DNA of 46,712 bases from Lujinxingia vulgaris (lineage in GTDB: Bacteria > Myxococcota_A > Bradymonadia > Bradymonadales > Bradymonadaceae). This document shows, one piece after another, positions 7,938 through 17,307 of this stretch. The notes beneath the pieces are model-generated. The model was not told the DNA's origin, did not search any database, and worked only from the letters and a program-made list of their open reading frames with translations. The first letter of the stretch is position 1; every line of letters starts with the position of its first letter. The stretch is from the NCBI RefSeq assembly GCF_007997005.1, contig NZ_VOSL01000038.1:1-46712 (forward strand). The letters run 5' to 3'. Position numbers and translations under genes: made by a program.

Positions 7938-9381
7938 GCGAGCATTCATGCGTCATAGCGGCGTTTGGGGGGCGGTGGCACTCCTGATGGTGAGCGCGCC
8001 GGCCTGGGCTCAGGAACTTCCCGAGACGCCCCCCCGGGCAGAGCCGGTCGATTCGCCCGACGATGTGCAGCCGGAGTCGTCGACGAGCGTGGCTCAGCAG
8101 GATACGGGCGCGCAGACCACCGGGGCGCGCGTGCTTACGCTGGACGAGGCGGTGGAGCGGGCGACCACCCGCGGCAACCAGATCGCGCTGGCGCAGGCCG
8201 ACGTGCAGAGCGCCGAGCTGGCGCTGAAAGAAGCGCGCTACGGACGGCTTCCGCAGGTCAGCGCCGAGGGGCAGTACTCCAACAACATTCGCACGCCTTT
8301 CATCGTGCTTCCCGAAGACAGCCCCTTCGGGGGTGGGGTGTTGCGCACGGGCAGCAAACATAACTTCAACTTCTCGGCCCAGGTCTCGGTGCCGATCTGG
8401 TCGACGCAGCTCAACCGCAGCATCGATCTGGCCGAGGCCAGCGCGGAGCTGAGCCGGCTGGTGGCGGAGTCGTCGCAGACCACGGTGAGTGTGGAGGTGC
8501 AGCGGGCGTATCTCAACGGGCTCATCACCCTGGAGTCGCTGGAGGTGTTGGAGCAGAGCTATCAGACCCTGCAGAAGAACCTGGAGCTCGTGCGCGCGCT
8601 CTACGAGCAGGGCGCGGCGCCGGAGTACGATCTGATCCGCACCGAAGTTCAGGTGCGCAACGTGGAGCCGGAGCTCAGCCGCGCGCTGAGCAACCATCAG
8701 GGCGCCCTCAACTACATCAAGCTGCTCACGGCGATCCCGATCGATGAAGAGATTCGGCTGGCAGGCTCGCTGCGCGAGCTCTACGCGGAGGCTGATGCGG
8801 CCGGGCTGGAGCCGAACTTCGAGCAGAACGCCGATCTCATTCAGCTCACCGGCCAGCGCAGCCTGGTGGAGCGGCAGGTGGCGCTGGAGAAGGCCGCCTA
8901 CTGGCCGACGCTGGCCGCCTTCGGCAGCTTCACCTACCAGGGCCAGGCCAACGATCTGAGGTTCTGGGATTACGAGTGGGGAGAGACGGCGATCGCCGGG
9001 CTGACCCTCTCAGTGCCGATCTTCAGTCCGGGGCTGCGCCAGCGGGTGGAGCAGGCCGAGGTCGATCAGATGCGGCTCGGGTTGCAGGAGGAGTTCTTGC
9101 GCCAGTCGCTGCGCTCGGAGTTCGAGATTGCTATGGCCCGTCTGGCCGACCTGGAGAAGACCATTGAGGCCCAGGAGCGCAATGTGGCGCAGGCCGAGCG
9201 CGGCTACTCGATCGCGCAGACAAGCTACGAAGAGGGCGCCTACGGCCTGATGGAGGTCAACGACGCCGAGAGCGCGCTGACCGACGCGCGGCTCAATTAC
9301 ACGACCACGCTTAACGATTACCTCAACGCGTTGCTCGACCTGGAAGAGCTGGTCGGAGCGGGGAGCGAGAACGATGACTGA
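7930..9381 (+). CDS. TolC-family outer membrane efflux channel
   Basis: A 483-residue outer-membrane factor of a tripartite pump. Seen: a signal peptide ending PAWAQ near residue 28, a Pro-rich stretch to about residue 60, then the TolC/OEP repeat pattern. The first half begins LTLDEAVERATTRGNQIALAQADV and the second half has long amphipathic helices (EIAMARLADLEKTIEAQERNV, RGYSIAQTSYEEGAYGLMEVNDAE). This is the two-fold repeated helical hairpin architecture of the family and of normal length. The start is supported by GAGGAGG about 7 nt upstream and by overlap with the regulator stop. It trimerises in the outer membrane and works with the adaptor and permease encoded just downstream. Confidence 0.9.
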   Translation: MRKRAFMRHSGVWGAVALLMVSAPAWAQELPETPPRAEPVDSPDDVQPESSTSVAQQDTGAQTTGARVLTLDEAVERATTRGNQIALAQADVQSAELALKEARYGRLPQVSAEGQYSNNIRTPFIVLPEDSPFGGGVLRTGSKHNFNFSAQVSVPIWSTQLNRSIDLAEASAELSRLVAESSQTTVSVEVQRAYLNGLITLESLEVLEQSYQTLQKNLELVRALYEQGAAPEYDLIRTEVQVRNVEPELSRALSNHQGALNYIKLLTAIPIDEEIRLAGSLRELYAEADAAGLEPNFEQNADLIQLTGQRSLVERQVALEKAAYWPTLAAFGSFTYQGQANDLRFWDYEWGETAIAGLTLSVPIFSPGLRQRVEQAEVDQMRLGLQEEFLRQSLRSEFEIAMARLADLEKTIEAQERNVAQAERGYSIAQTSYEEGAYGLMEVNDAESALTDARLNYTTTLNDYLNALLDLEELVGAGSENDD

Positions 9382-10573
9382 CGAGATGATGATGAACCCG
9401 ACGACGACGTTTCGAAGTCGAGCAGGACGAGGCGCGATGCTACTGAGCGCGCTGGTGCTGGTGATCGGCAGCGTGGCGTGCAAACCCCCGGCCGAGGAGA
9501 GCAGCGCGGAGGTCGAAGAGACCGTGGAGCGTGCCGCGCCAGTGCGCGTGAGCTCGCCGGAGGCGCTGACGCTTCCCCGGCGCGCGACCTACTCCGGGAC
9601 GCTGGAGGCCTGGGAGGTGGCGCAGATCACCGGGCAGCAGGGCACCCGCATCGATCGTATGCTGGTGCAGGAGGGCGACCGGGTGCGCCGCGGGCAGGTG
9701 CTCGCCAGGATGGATGACGCCACCCTTCGTCAGGCGCAGGTGGAGCTGCGCACCGCGCAGACCGAGCTCGATCGGGCCAAACGCCTGGTGGATATCGGTG
9801 CGGTGGCCCGCCAGCAGCTCGAGCAGGCCCAGGCGGCCTACGACTCGATCAGCGCTAACATCGAGCTTCTTCAGAGCAACACCGTCCTCACAAGCCCGAT
9901 CTCGGGCATCGTGACCAACCGCTACTTTGTGGCCGGTGAGCAGTTTGTGGCCGGCACGCAGGCCCCGGCGCTTCTGACGGTGCAGCAGATCGATCCTCTC
10001 AAAGTGATCATCGACGTGGCCGAGCGCTACTTCCCGCAGGTCAAGACGGGGATGAAGGCCACCGTAAACCTCGACACCTACCCCGGCGAGGACTTCGCCG
10101 GGGAGGTCACGCGTATCAACCCCACCATCTCGCCAGATAGCCGCAGCTTCCGGGTGGAGATTCGCCTGGACAATGAAGACGGGAGACTCAGCCCGGGGAT
10201 GTCGGCCCGCGCCAGCCTGGAGCTCGGCGAGGTGGAGGGGCTCTTTGTGGCGCGCAGCGCGGTGCAGACCCAGCCGGGGCGCGACGAGCCTTTTGTGTGG
10301 GTGGTGCAGCAGGACAAAGCCCACCGCGCCTTTATCGAGGCTGGCGAGCGCTTTGAGGATCGCCAGCTGGTGCGCTCCGGTCTGGAGCCCGATGCGCAGG
10401 TGGTGATTGAGGGGATGTCGCGTCTCAATGAGGGCACGGAGGTCGAGGTGGTGGGCGCGCCCGATTCCCAGCCGGAGGGCGGCGATGAGGTGACCCCGGA
10501 GGTCGATGAGCGCGATGTGCGCGCCCAAGATAAGGCCGAAGACGAGGCGGAGAGCACCGACCAACCCGGTTGA
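9374..10573 (+). CDS. RND efflux periplasmic adaptor (membrane fusion protein), lipoprotein
   Basis: A 399-residue HlyD/AcrA-type adaptor. The signal peptide ends in a lipobox (VIGSVAC, Cys near residue 36), so it is lipid-anchored. Order of domains seen: barrel-sandwich/lipoyl half (IDRMLVQEGDRVRRGQVLARMD), a short coiled-coil hairpin (VELRTAQTELDRAKRLVDIGA), the second lipoyl half (TSPISGIVTNRYFVAGEQF), then a beta-barrel domain and membrane-proximal domain. The C-terminal 50 residues are acidic and low complexity. Its ATG overlaps the stop region of the TolC-like gene by 8 nt. It links the permease to the outer-membrane channel. Confidence 0.9.
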   Translation: MTDEMMMNPTTTFRSRAGRGAMLLSALVLVIGSVACKPPAEESSAEVEETVERAAPVRVSSPEALTLPRRATYSGTLEAWEVAQITGQQGTRIDRMLVQEGDRVRRGQVLARMDDATLRQAQVELRTAQTELDRAKRLVDIGAVARQQLEQAQAAYDSISANIELLQSNTVLTSPISGIVTNRYFVAGEQFVAGTQAPALLTVQQIDPLKVIIDVAERYFPQVKTGMKATVNLDTYPGEDFAGEVTRINPTISPDSRSFRVEIRLDNEDGRLSPGMSARASLELGEVEGLFVARSAVQTQPGRDEPFVWVVQQDKAHRAFIEAGERFEDRQLVRSGLEPDAQVVIEGMSRLNEGTEVEVVGAPDSQPEGGDEVTPEVDERDVRAQDKAEDEAESTDQPG

Positions 10574-10676
10574 TGATGACGAGCGCGTTGTCGTCATGAC
10601 CGCGCGCTCGCCAATCCGGGTAGCCCCCCATCACGTTGCGGCGACGCTGCCTGTTTTGCTGCATTGAGGACGCATT

Positions 10677-13600
10677 ATGAACATCTTTCGCCTGGCCGTC
10701 TCCCGGCCGATTGCCACCTCGATGGTCTTTATCGCCATCATGGTCTTTGGCATCTACTCCTACATTCGCCTCCCGGTGGACCTCTTCCCCGAGGTCGATT
10801 CGCCCATCATCTCGGTGATCACAAGCTACGAGGGGGCCGGCGCGCTGGAGGTTGAGCGCAACGTCACCGAGCACCTGGAGAGCGTGCTGGGCACCACCCC
10901 GGAGCTGCTGGAGATCACCTCCACCTCGATGGATAACGTCTCGGTGGTGACCCTGGAGTTTAACGGTGGCGCCAACATGGACGAGGCCACCAACAACGTG
11001 CGTGACCGCCTGGGGCAGGCCGAGTTTTTGCTGCCCGACGACGTCAACGACCCCATCCTCCAGAAGTTCGACGCCAGCGCGATTCCCGTGGTCATCTACT
11101 CGGTCACCGCCGATGAGAGTTACCCGGAGCTTGAGCAGATCATTGACGACTACATCGTCAACCCCCTCAACCGCATCAGCGGGGTGGGCGATGTCTCGGT
11201 GACCGGGGCGCCCAGCCGCGAGGTGCAGGTGGTGCTCGATCCGGAGCGGTTGCGTGCCTACAACCTCGATGTGCCGCAGATCGCCCAGGCCTTGCAGGCC
11301 GAGAACATCTCGTCGCCGGCCGGGCGCGTCGACCTGGGGACAGAGAGCTACAACCTGCGCGTGAACACCGAGTTTCGCTCTGTCGACGATATCGGCGGGG
11401 TGATCGTGGCCAACTACCAGGGCCGCCAGGTCACCCTGGATCAGGTCGCGAGCATCCGCGAGGGCTTCGCCGACGAAGACGCGATCTCGCGCGTCAACGG
11501 CCGCCAGGGGCTGACCTTTGCGGTGCAGAAGCAGACCGAGGCGAACACCGTCGAGGTCAGCGAGCGGGTCATGGCGCAGATGCCGGCCATCGCCGAGTCG
11601 TTGCCGGACGATGTGGAGATGACGCTGATCATCGACACCTCCGACTTCATCGTGGATGCCATCAACAACTTGAGCTCGGTGCTCTTTTACGCGGTGGTCT
11701 TCGTGGTGCTGGTGGTGCTGATCTTTTTGCGCCAGTGGCGGGCCACGATCGTGATCGCCGCGACGATTCCGGTCTCGCTGATTGTGGGCTTTATCTACCT
11801 GACCCTTGTGGGCTCCACGCTGAACATGATCTCGCTGAGCTCGCTCTCGATCGCGCTGGGGATGGTGGTCGATGACGCGATCGTCGTGCTCGAGAACATC
11901 ATGCAGCATATCGAGCGGGGATCGACGCCCAGGGAGGCCGCGATCCACGGCACCGGGGAGGTGGGTGTGGCGGTTGTGGCCACCACGCTCACCGTGGTGG
12001 CGGTCTTTTTGCCGCTGACCTTTCTCGAAGGTCAGACCGGCGTGTGGTTCGGCCAGCTCGGAGCCATTGTCGTGGTTACGGTCGTGACCTCGACGGTGGC
12101 CGCGCTCACGCTCACGCCGATGATGGGCTCGCTGATGATGAAGCCCGTCGATGAGAAAGGGCGCGGGCCGCTCAAAGCGCTGGCCCGCGGCATTGATAAA
12201 GGACTTCGGGGCATTGAGGCGGTCTACCGCGGCGCCCTGGGCGTGGCGGTGCGTTTTCGCAAAACGACCATGCTGGCAGCGCTCGCGGTCTTTGGCCTGA
12301 GCGTGGCGCTTGTGCCACGGGTGGGCACCGAGTTTATGCCCATCAGCGATGACGGCTTCGTCACGGTCAGCGGGGAGCTCGAGACCAGCCGAAGTCTCGA
12401 GTACACCTCGGAGGTGGTGACCCGGCTGGAGGCTCAGATCACCGAGGAGGTGCCCGAGCTCAAGCGCCTCAACAGCACCAGCGGCACCAGCGGCTCGATG
12501 TTTGGCGGGGTGGGCGGGGGCAAGAACGAGTTTCAGCTGCGCATGGAGCTCATCGACCAGGATGATCGCGAGCGCTCGGTCTTTGAGGTCGCCGATCAGG
12601 TCCGCGGCATCATGGCGGGGACCCCCGAGATCGTGACCTCCACGGTGACCGCCGGTAACAGCGGTGGGGCCGGCAGCGCACAACCGGTGGCCGTGGAGAT
12701 CCGCGGCTTTAACCTGGAGCAGACCACCGCCCTGGCCCGAGATCTGGCCGAGCATATGGAGGGCATCGAGGGCACGCGCGATGTCAACTTAAGCCGTGGC
12801 GAGAGCCGCCCGGAGTTTGAGATCATCTTTGATCGCGAGCGCCTCAGCGACTTCGGTCTGACCTCGGCGCAGGTGGCCCAGGTGGTGCGCGGCAACATCG
12901 CCGGGCAGACCGCCACGATCTTCCGACGCGACGGCGATGAGTACGACGTCGTGCTGCGCTATGCCGAAGGCGAGCGCAGCTCGCTGGAGCAGGTCCGGGA
13001 GATGACGGTCAACACGCCGTCCGGCGCGCGGGTGCGCCTCGAAGACCTTGGCGAGATCAAAGAGTTCATGGTGCCGCCCAACATCGAGCGCATCGACCGG
13101 GAGCGCATGCTCACCGTCTCGGCCGGCATTGAGGGGCGCCCCCTGAACCTGGTCATGGAGGACGTGCGCGAGTGGGTGGATGCGCAGAACCTCCCTCCCC
13201 AGATCGCCATCACCTACGGCGGCGACTTCCAGGAGCAGCAAGAGTCCTTCCAGGATCTTTTCCTCATCCTCGCCCTGAGCCTGATCCTCGTCTACCTGGT
13301 GATGGCCGGGCAGTTTGAGTCGCTCAAAGAGCCCTTTGTCATCATGTTCTCGATCCCCTTTGCGTTTACCGGGGTGATTCTGGCGCTCTTGATCACCAAC
13401 ACGCCGCTGAGCGTCATCGGGCTTATCGGGGCGATCATTCTGGTGGGCATCGTGGTGAAAAACGCCATCGTGCTCATCGATTACATCAAGCTCTTGCAGG
13501 GGCGCGGCCAGCCCATCTTTGAGGCGATCGTCGACGGCAGCGTCTCGCGTCTGCGCCCGGTGTTGATGACGACCCTGACGACCATCCTGGCGATGATTCC

Positions 13601-13763
13601 GCTGGCGCTGGAGATTGGCGAGGGGGCCGAGCTCTGGAAGCCGATGGCCATCTCGGTGATCGGGGGCCTGAGTTTCTCGACGGTGGTCACGCTGATCATC
13701 GTGCCGGTGCTCTACGGGATGTTTGAGCGCAACGCCAAGACCGAGACCGGAGGTATGACGTGA
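10677..13763 (+). CDS. RND-family efflux permease (AcrB/HAE1 type)
   Basis: A 1028-residue inner-membrane proton-driven exporter, full length for the family. The N terminus MNIFRLAVSRPIATSMVF is the first transmembrane helix. TM4 holds GMVVDDAIVVLEN with the paired Asp of the proton relay (about D399/D400). The matching Lys is in TM10 (GIVVKNAIVLIDYI, about K928). Two large periplasmic loops with porter and docking domains lie between TM1-2 and TM7-8. Charge pattern and the double Asp indicate a drug/hydrophobe exporter rather than the heavy-metal subtype, though this cannot be settled by eye. A GAGGA sits 6 nt before the ATG. It is separated by 103 nt from the adaptor gene and coupled to the small PII-like gene behind it. 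Confidence 0.92.
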   Translation: MNIFRLAVSRPIATSMVFIAIMVFGIYSYIRLPVDLFPEVDSPIISVITSYEGAGALEVERNVTEHLESVLGTTPELLEITSTSMDNVSVVTLEFNGGANMDEATNNVRDRLGQAEFLLPDDVNDPILQKFDASAIPVVIYSVTADESYPELEQIIDDYIVNPLNRISGVGDVSVTGAPSREVQVVLDPERLRAYNLDVPQIAQALQAENISSPAGRVDLGTESYNLRVNTEFRSVDDIGGVIVANYQGRQVTLDQVASIREGFADEDAISRVNGRQGLTFAVQKQTEANTVEVSERVMAQMPAIAESLPDDVEMTLIIDTSDFIVDAINNLSSVLFYAVVFVVLVVLIFLRQWRATIVIAATIPVSLIVGFIYLTLVGSTLNMISLSSLSIALGMVVDDAIVVLENIMQHIERGSTPREAAIHGTGEVGVAVVATTLTVVAVFLPLTFLEGQTGVWFGQLGAIVVVTVVTSTVAALTLTPMMGSLMMKPVDEKGRGPLKALARGIDKGLRGIEAVYRGALGVAVRFRKTTMLAALAVFGLSVALVPRVGTEFMPISDDGFVTVSGELETSRSLEYTSEVVTRLEAQITEEVPELKRLNSTSGTSGSMFGGVGGGKNEFQLRMELIDQDDRERSVFEVADQVRGIMAGTPEIVTSTVTAGNSGGAGSAQPVAVEIRGFNLEQTTALARDLAEHMEGIEGTRDVNLSRGESRPEFEIIFDRERLSDFGLTSAQVAQVVRGNIAGQTATIFRRDGDEYDVVLRYAEGERSSLEQVREMTVNTPSGARVRLEDLGEIKEFMVPPNIERIDRERMLTVSAGIEGRPLNLVMEDVREWVDAQNLPPQIAITYGGDFQEQQESFQDLFLILALSLILVYLVMAGQFESLKEPFVIMFSIPFAFTGVILALLITNTPLSVIGLIGAIILVGIVVKNAIVLIDYIKLLQGRGQPIFEAIVDGSVSRLRPVLMTTLTTILAMIPLALEIGEGAELWKPMAISVIGGLSFSTVVTLIIVPVLYGMFERNAKTETGGMT

Positions 13764-14047
13764 AAGCGGTGATGATTACCTACAACGAGGTGCTCTCCGA
13801 GCGGCTGATTCATCTGCTCGATGAGCTTGAGCTGCGCGGTTTTACGCGCTGGAACGGCGTGCAGGGCCGCGGCACCACCACGGGCGAGCCGCATATGGGA
13901 AACCATATCTGGCCCTCGCTCAACGGGGCGATGTACGTGGTGGTCGAAGACGAGCAGCTCGACGCGTTTTTCGACGCGCTCTCGGAGCTCGATGCCCAGG
14001 GGCGCGGACTGCGCGCGTTTGTGAGCCCGGTGGAGCGGGCGATTTAA
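13760..14047 (+). CDS. Small PII/CutA-like protein coupled to the RND permease
   Basis: A 95-residue protein starting at GTG 13760, overlapping the permease stop by 4 nt, with CCGGAGG 6-7 nt upstream. The sequence fits a ferredoxin-like fold of the PII/CutA type: beta strand MKAVMITYNE, helix LSERLIHLLDEL, strand FTRWNGVQGRG, a loop GEPHMGNHIWPS, strand AMYVVVEDE, helix QLDAFFDALSEL and a final strand. His-, Gly- and Trp-containing loops could bind a metal or small ligand. PII-like proteins of unknown role are known next to RND pump genes in other bacteria. Overlapping translation suggests a stoichiometric partner or sensor for the pump, which is inference. Confidence 0.75.
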   Translation: MKAVMITYNEVLSERLIHLLDELELRGFTRWNGVQGRGTTTGEPHMGNHIWPSLNGAMYVVVEDEQLDAFFDALSELDAQGRGLRAFVSPVERAI

Positions 14048-14191
14048 AGGGAGCGTGCCCGGTATCGCTCACCCGGGGGAGGTCCGGGCTGTCATCGTGC
14101 GTCGGGGTGCGCTAATTTAATGGCATCGATGATCGCATTGGGTGCCACCTCGCGTATGATGATGGCAACGACCTTCTCCCGGGATCTTTTT

Positions 14192-14722
14192 ATGCATACG
14201 TTGCGCAGGCTGTTGGTGATGTCGTTTTTCGCGCTCGCGCTCCTGGCGACGAGCTTCGCGTCCACGGCGTCGGCGCAGACGCCTGACTTCAGCGGCAGCT
14301 ATGTGCTGGATGAGGCGGCGAGCGATGATTTTCTGGCGGCGTTTGAGCCGGCGCTCGAAGAGATGAACGCCATCAAACGCGCGCTGGCGCGGCGCTACCT
14401 CAAGAAAAGCGACGGCCCCGATACGCGCATGAGTATCGAGCAGAGCGACGAGACCTTTACCGTACAGGGCGAAGATCGCACCCCGGTGGCCATTCCCCTC
14501 TCTGGCGAGCGCATCTCGCGGGAGGGTGAGGATGGAAAGACGGTGCATTTCACCGCCGGGCGGCGCGGCGAGGTGGTGCGTGTGACGATGTTCACCGAGG
14601 GCGGCCCCTTCCGCACCGACTACCGCATGCTGGACGACGGGCGCATGGAGATTCGCGTGCGCGTGGAGAACGAGCACCTACCCCTGCCGGTGACCTACAG
14701 GCTGGTGTATCGGGCGCAGTGA
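14192..14722 (+). CDS. Small exported protein of unknown function
   Basis: A 176-residue protein with a clear signal peptide (MHTLRRLLVMSFFALALLAT, cleavage after TASA before QTPDF). The mature part opens with PDFSGSYVLDEAASDDF, which resembles the 'D(F)xGxW.LD..S' opening of lipocalin-like exported proteins. It ends in predicted beta strands (VRVTMFTEGGPFRTDYRML, MEIRVRVENEHLPLP). No catalytic motif is seen. Upstream in-frame Met codons from 14120 exist, but ATG 14192 begins the signal peptide, so it is preferred despite a weak ribosome binding site (GGGA). It stands alone and is followed by a strong terminator. Confidence 0.7.
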   Translation: MHTLRRLLVMSFFALALLATSFASTASAQTPDFSGSYVLDEAASDDFLAAFEPALEEMNAIKRALARRYLKKSDGPDTRMSIEQSDETFTVQGEDRTPVAIPLSGERISREGEDGKTVHFTAGRRGEVVRVTMFTEGGPFRTDYRMLDDGRMEIRVRVENEHLPLPVTYRLVYRAQ

Positions 14723-14763
14723 TGGGAACGCGTGCACGGTATGCAAGTGTTTGATTTTAAATG

Positions 14764-14794
14764 AAAAAAGCCCCCGGAGTCGGGGGCCTTTTTT
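14764..14794 (+). terminator. Rho-independent terminator (possibly bidirectional)
   Basis: GCCCCCG-GAGT-CGGGGGC with A6 before and T6 after the stem. It terminates the small exported protein gene. The remaining roughly 230 nt up to 15028 show no gene or clear structure. Confidence 0.9.
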
Positions 14795-15027
14795 GTGCCG
14801 GAGATCCGGCCGAGTGATACCAGCCGCCCCCGCAAACTCGCCGCGACGGGCTGTTGAGACGACCCGATGCCATCCCATCACCCTCTCATCAGAGCCTCAA
14901 ACTCCGGGGGACCCTCGCGGTGTGTTTGTGCCCGCACGTTCCAGCCGCTACGGTGAAGGTGTGCCACTTACACCTACATGGTCCGGGTCGCGAGCTATTC
15001 CCGAGCCTCATCACGCCAGGAGTGCGG

Positions 15028-16200
15028 ATGAACACACGAGCAACGCCTTCGGTTCGGTCGCTACCGTGCGCGCTGATGCGCGGCGCGGTGCTCGTGTCGC
15101 TGGCCCTTACGATGGCGTGCATGCCGCCCTCGATTCGTTCGGTGAGCGAAGGCTCCGACGATGCGGGCGACTGGTCGCTCGATGAGGATGGTGGCGAGGA
15201 CGATGGTGGCGAGGATGTCGGTGTGCCGGATGTCGCGTTCAACGACGGAGGGTGGGGCGACGAAGACGCGATCGATTTTTTTGATGCGTCCGAGCCCGAT
15301 CCCGATCCGGAACCTGAACCGGATCCCGATCCTGAACCCGATCCGGAACCTGAACCGGATCCCGATCCCGATCCCGATCCGGAACCCGAGCCCGAACCCA
15401 CCGTCGATCCGGCCTTTGAGGCGGTGATGACCTTCACCACGGTGAACATCGGCCGTAACTACCCCAACCGCGCCGCGATGGAGACGGTGATCGACCGGGT
15501 CGGCGACGTCATCGGCCCCAAGAACGGCCCGAACATCTTCGGGTGGCAGGAGATCGGGGCGGCCGACCCCTGCGGCGCAAGCTGCGAGATCGAGGCGGTG
15601 CGTGCGCGCTTCCGCTCCGAGTGGGGCTGGCAGACGCGCCGGCCGATGGGCACTCGCCCTAACGGCGGCCGTGAGCGCGTGAATGTGCCCGTCACCGTGC
15701 GCGGCGCCAATACGTTGAGGGTGCGCACCGCCTACGCCTCGGCCGGGTGGGCAGGGGTGAGCTCCACCCGTTTTCATACCGTGGTGTTCCTCCCCGAGCG
15801 CAACCTCTCGGTGATCAATACCCACCTGATCGCCGGCGCGTGGAGTTGCAAGTCCAACGTGGAGCGCCGCAAACGCTACTGGCGTCAGGCCTGGAACGTC
15901 TTAAAAGACGAGGTCGAACGCGAACACCAGCGTGGTCGCAACGTCATCGTCACCGGCGATCTCAACCGCCCGCGAAACGCCAACGGTTGCAACCCCGCAT
16001 GGGACCCGACGTCTCTGCACCCCCGGGCGCGCATCATCGGGGGCGCTTCCATCGACTATGTCTTTGCGGTGCCCGCGGCCGGCTGGCGCTTCGAGCTGGC
16101 CCGACGCGCCAGCGGTGAGGTGCGCCGCGGCGCGGTGACCCTGGGGATCGACAGCCACCGGGCGTTCTGGGTGCGGGGGCGCTTTCAACATCGCTCCTGA
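15028..16200 (+). CDS. Lipoprotein with endonuclease/exonuclease/phosphatase-fold domain
   Basis: A 390-residue lipoprotein: signal peptide with lipobox LTMAC (Cys near residue 31), an acidic Gly/Asp stretch, and a run of Asp-Pro/Glu-Pro dipeptides (residues about 89-128). A C-terminal domain of about 260 residues follows. That domain has features of the DNase I-like EEP fold: TTVNIGRNYPNR at the first strand, FGWQEIG (the Glu position), VINTHLIAG, VTGDLNRP (catalytic GDLN) and a final GIDSHRAFW (catalytic Ser-His). The substrate is unknown; extracellular nuclease or phosphodiesterase activity is plausible. CAGGAG precedes ATG 15028. The frame is open upstream to 14854, but that part has no signal sequence. 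The rigid acidic Pro-rich linker would hold the enzyme off the cell surface. Confidence 0.8.
   Translation: MNTRATPSVRSLPCALMRGAVLVSLALTMACMPPSIRSVSEGSDDAGDWSLDEDGGEDDGGEDVGVPDVAFNDGGWGDEDAIDFFDASEPDPDPEPEPDPDPEPDPEPEPDPDPDPDPEPEPEPTVDPAFEAVMTFTTVNIGRNYPNRAAMETVIDRVGDVIGPKNGPNIFGWQEIGAADPCGASCEIEAVRARFRSEWGWQTRRPMGTRPNGGRERVNVPVTVRGANTLRVRTAYASAGWAGVSSTRFHTVVFLPERNLSVINTHLIAGAWSCKSNVERRKRYWRQAWNVLKDEVEREHQRGRNVIVTGDLNRPRNANGCNPAWDPTSLHPRARIIGGASIDYVFAVPAAGWRFELARRASGEVRRGAVTLGIDSHRAFWVRGRFQHRS
15292..15405 (+). repeat. Asp-Pro/Glu-Pro coding repeat tract
   Basis: A low-complexity tract built from GATCC(C/G), GAACC(T/C) and CCCGATCC units encoding alternating Asp-Pro and Glu-Pro. A longer unit of about 30 nt occurs twice in direct orientation. 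It forms the linker of the EEP-fold lipoprotein and could change length by slippage. Confidence 0.85.
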
Positions 16201-16207
16201 GGGCGCT

Positions 16208-16230
16208 CCGCCGCTCAAGGCGGGTGTTTT
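16208..16230 (+). terminator. Possible weak terminator
   Basis: CCGCC-GCTCAA-GGCGG followed by GTGTTTT just after the EEP-fold lipoprotein gene. The stem is short and the T tract weak, so this is tentative. Confidence 0.35.
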
Positions 16231-16335
16231 GGTCTTCGGCGAGGTGCTCCTGGCTTTGGAGTCAGGGCGCTCGCGGTCTGTGCAAGGGGTGCGGACGCGA
16301 AGCCGCCGTGTTGAAACGCGGCCACAGGAGACTCG

Positions 16336-17097
16336 ATGCGCGCACAAGCCAGACCGCTGCTCGCGGAGTTCGTAGGGACCTTCTTTCTGGTGCTGGCCGG
16401 ATGCGGCACCGCCGTGCTCGCCGGAACCTTTCCCGAGGTGGGCGTCGGCATCGTGGGCGTGGCCCTGGCCTTTGGCCTGGTGCTGCTGGTCATGGCGTAC
16501 GCCATCGGGGATATCTCGGGATGCCACATCAACCCGGCCGTCTCGGTGGGGCTGTGGATCGGCGGACGCTTTCCGGGCCGCGACGTGATCCCCTACATCG
16601 TGGTGCAGGTGCTCGGCGGCATCCTCGCCGCAGCCGTGCTCTACCTGATCGCCGGCGGCACCCCCGGCTTCACACTCGCCGACGGCTTTGCCGCCAACGG
16701 CTACGCCGAACACTCGCCAGGGGGCTACTCCCTGCTCTCGGCGTTGACCATCGAAGTGTTCATGACGGCGCTTTTTGTCTTCGCAATCATGGGAGCCACG
16801 CATAAGCGCGTGCCCGCCGCGGTGGCCCCGGTGGCGATTGGCCTTGCGCTCACCCTGGTGCACCTGATCAGCATCCCGGTGACCAACACCTCGGTGAATC
16901 CCGCCCGCAGCACCGGCGTGGCGCTTTTCGTGGGCGACTGGGCGCTGACGCAGCTCTGGCTCTTCTGGCTGGCCCCGATCGCCGGCGGCATGGGCGGCGC
17001 GCTGCTCTACCGCGCCCTTGGCGAGCGCAGCACCGAGACGGCAGAGGACGAGCGCGCGGTTGAGATCCCACCGGACGTGGCGGCAAGACCGGTGTGA
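16336..17097 (+). CDS. aqpZ: Aquaporin Z (water channel)
   Basis: A 253-residue MIP-family channel with six transmembrane helices. Seen: opening [20 protein letters not shown], first NPA box CHINPAVS near residue 65, second box [10 protein letters not shown] near 187. The water-selective filter set seems present: Phe in the FGLVLL helix, His in [10 protein letters not shown], Thr and Arg around the second NPA box. This pattern is that of AqpZ rather than a glycerol facilitator. The C-terminal tail after the last helix is acidic and longer than in E. coli AqpZ. The gene stands alone between two secreted-protein genes. It would permit rapid water flux across the inner membrane during osmotic change. 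Confidence 0.92.
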   Translation: MRAQARPLLAEFVGTFFLVLAGCGTAVLAGTFPEVGVGIVGVALAFGLVLLVMAYAIGDISGCHINPAVSVGLWIGGRFPGRDVIPYIVVQVLGGILAAAVLYLIAGGTPGFTLADGFAANGYAEHSPGGYSLLSALTIEVFMTALFVFAIMGATHKRVPAAVAPVAIGLALTLVHLISIPVTNTSVNPARSTGVALFVGDWALTQLWLFWLAPIAGGMGGALLYRALGERSTETAEDERAVEIPPDVAARPV

Positions 17098-17111
17098 TAG
17101 GAGGTGCGGAC

Positions 17112-17133
17112 GCCCCCGGAGACCGGGGCTTTT
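17112..17133 (+). terminator. Probable terminator after aqpZ
   Basis: CCCCGG-AGA-CCGGGG (6 bp perfect, extended by a G-C pair across one bulged C) followed by TTTT. The short T tract makes it moderate. The rest of 17134-17307 shows no feature. Confidence 0.55.
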
Positions 17134-17307
17134 CGTGGCGCATCGTTCTGACGGGAGACAAAGAGACGTTGACCGCCGGGGGGAGACGTCCGTACAAAAG
17201 ATAACCTTTGCACCATTGTCCCTGGCTGTTTTCGTTGTCTTGAGGCTGCGAGCACATCGCTTCTTGATCGAGCCCGCGGCCTACTTCTGTTGTATGGAGT
17301 GTGAACT

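Noticed and set aside
10580-10610. Inverted repeat CGAGCGCG / CGCGCTCG between adaptor and permease genes, considered as a terminator
   Set aside because: Fifteen-base loop and no T tract; the genes on both sides belong to one operon.
10425-12755. Minus-strand open frame of 776 codons opposite the RND operon
   Set aside because: Its product is a His/Arg/Gly-rich low-complexity shadow; the plus strand encodes an intact RND permease and adaptor.
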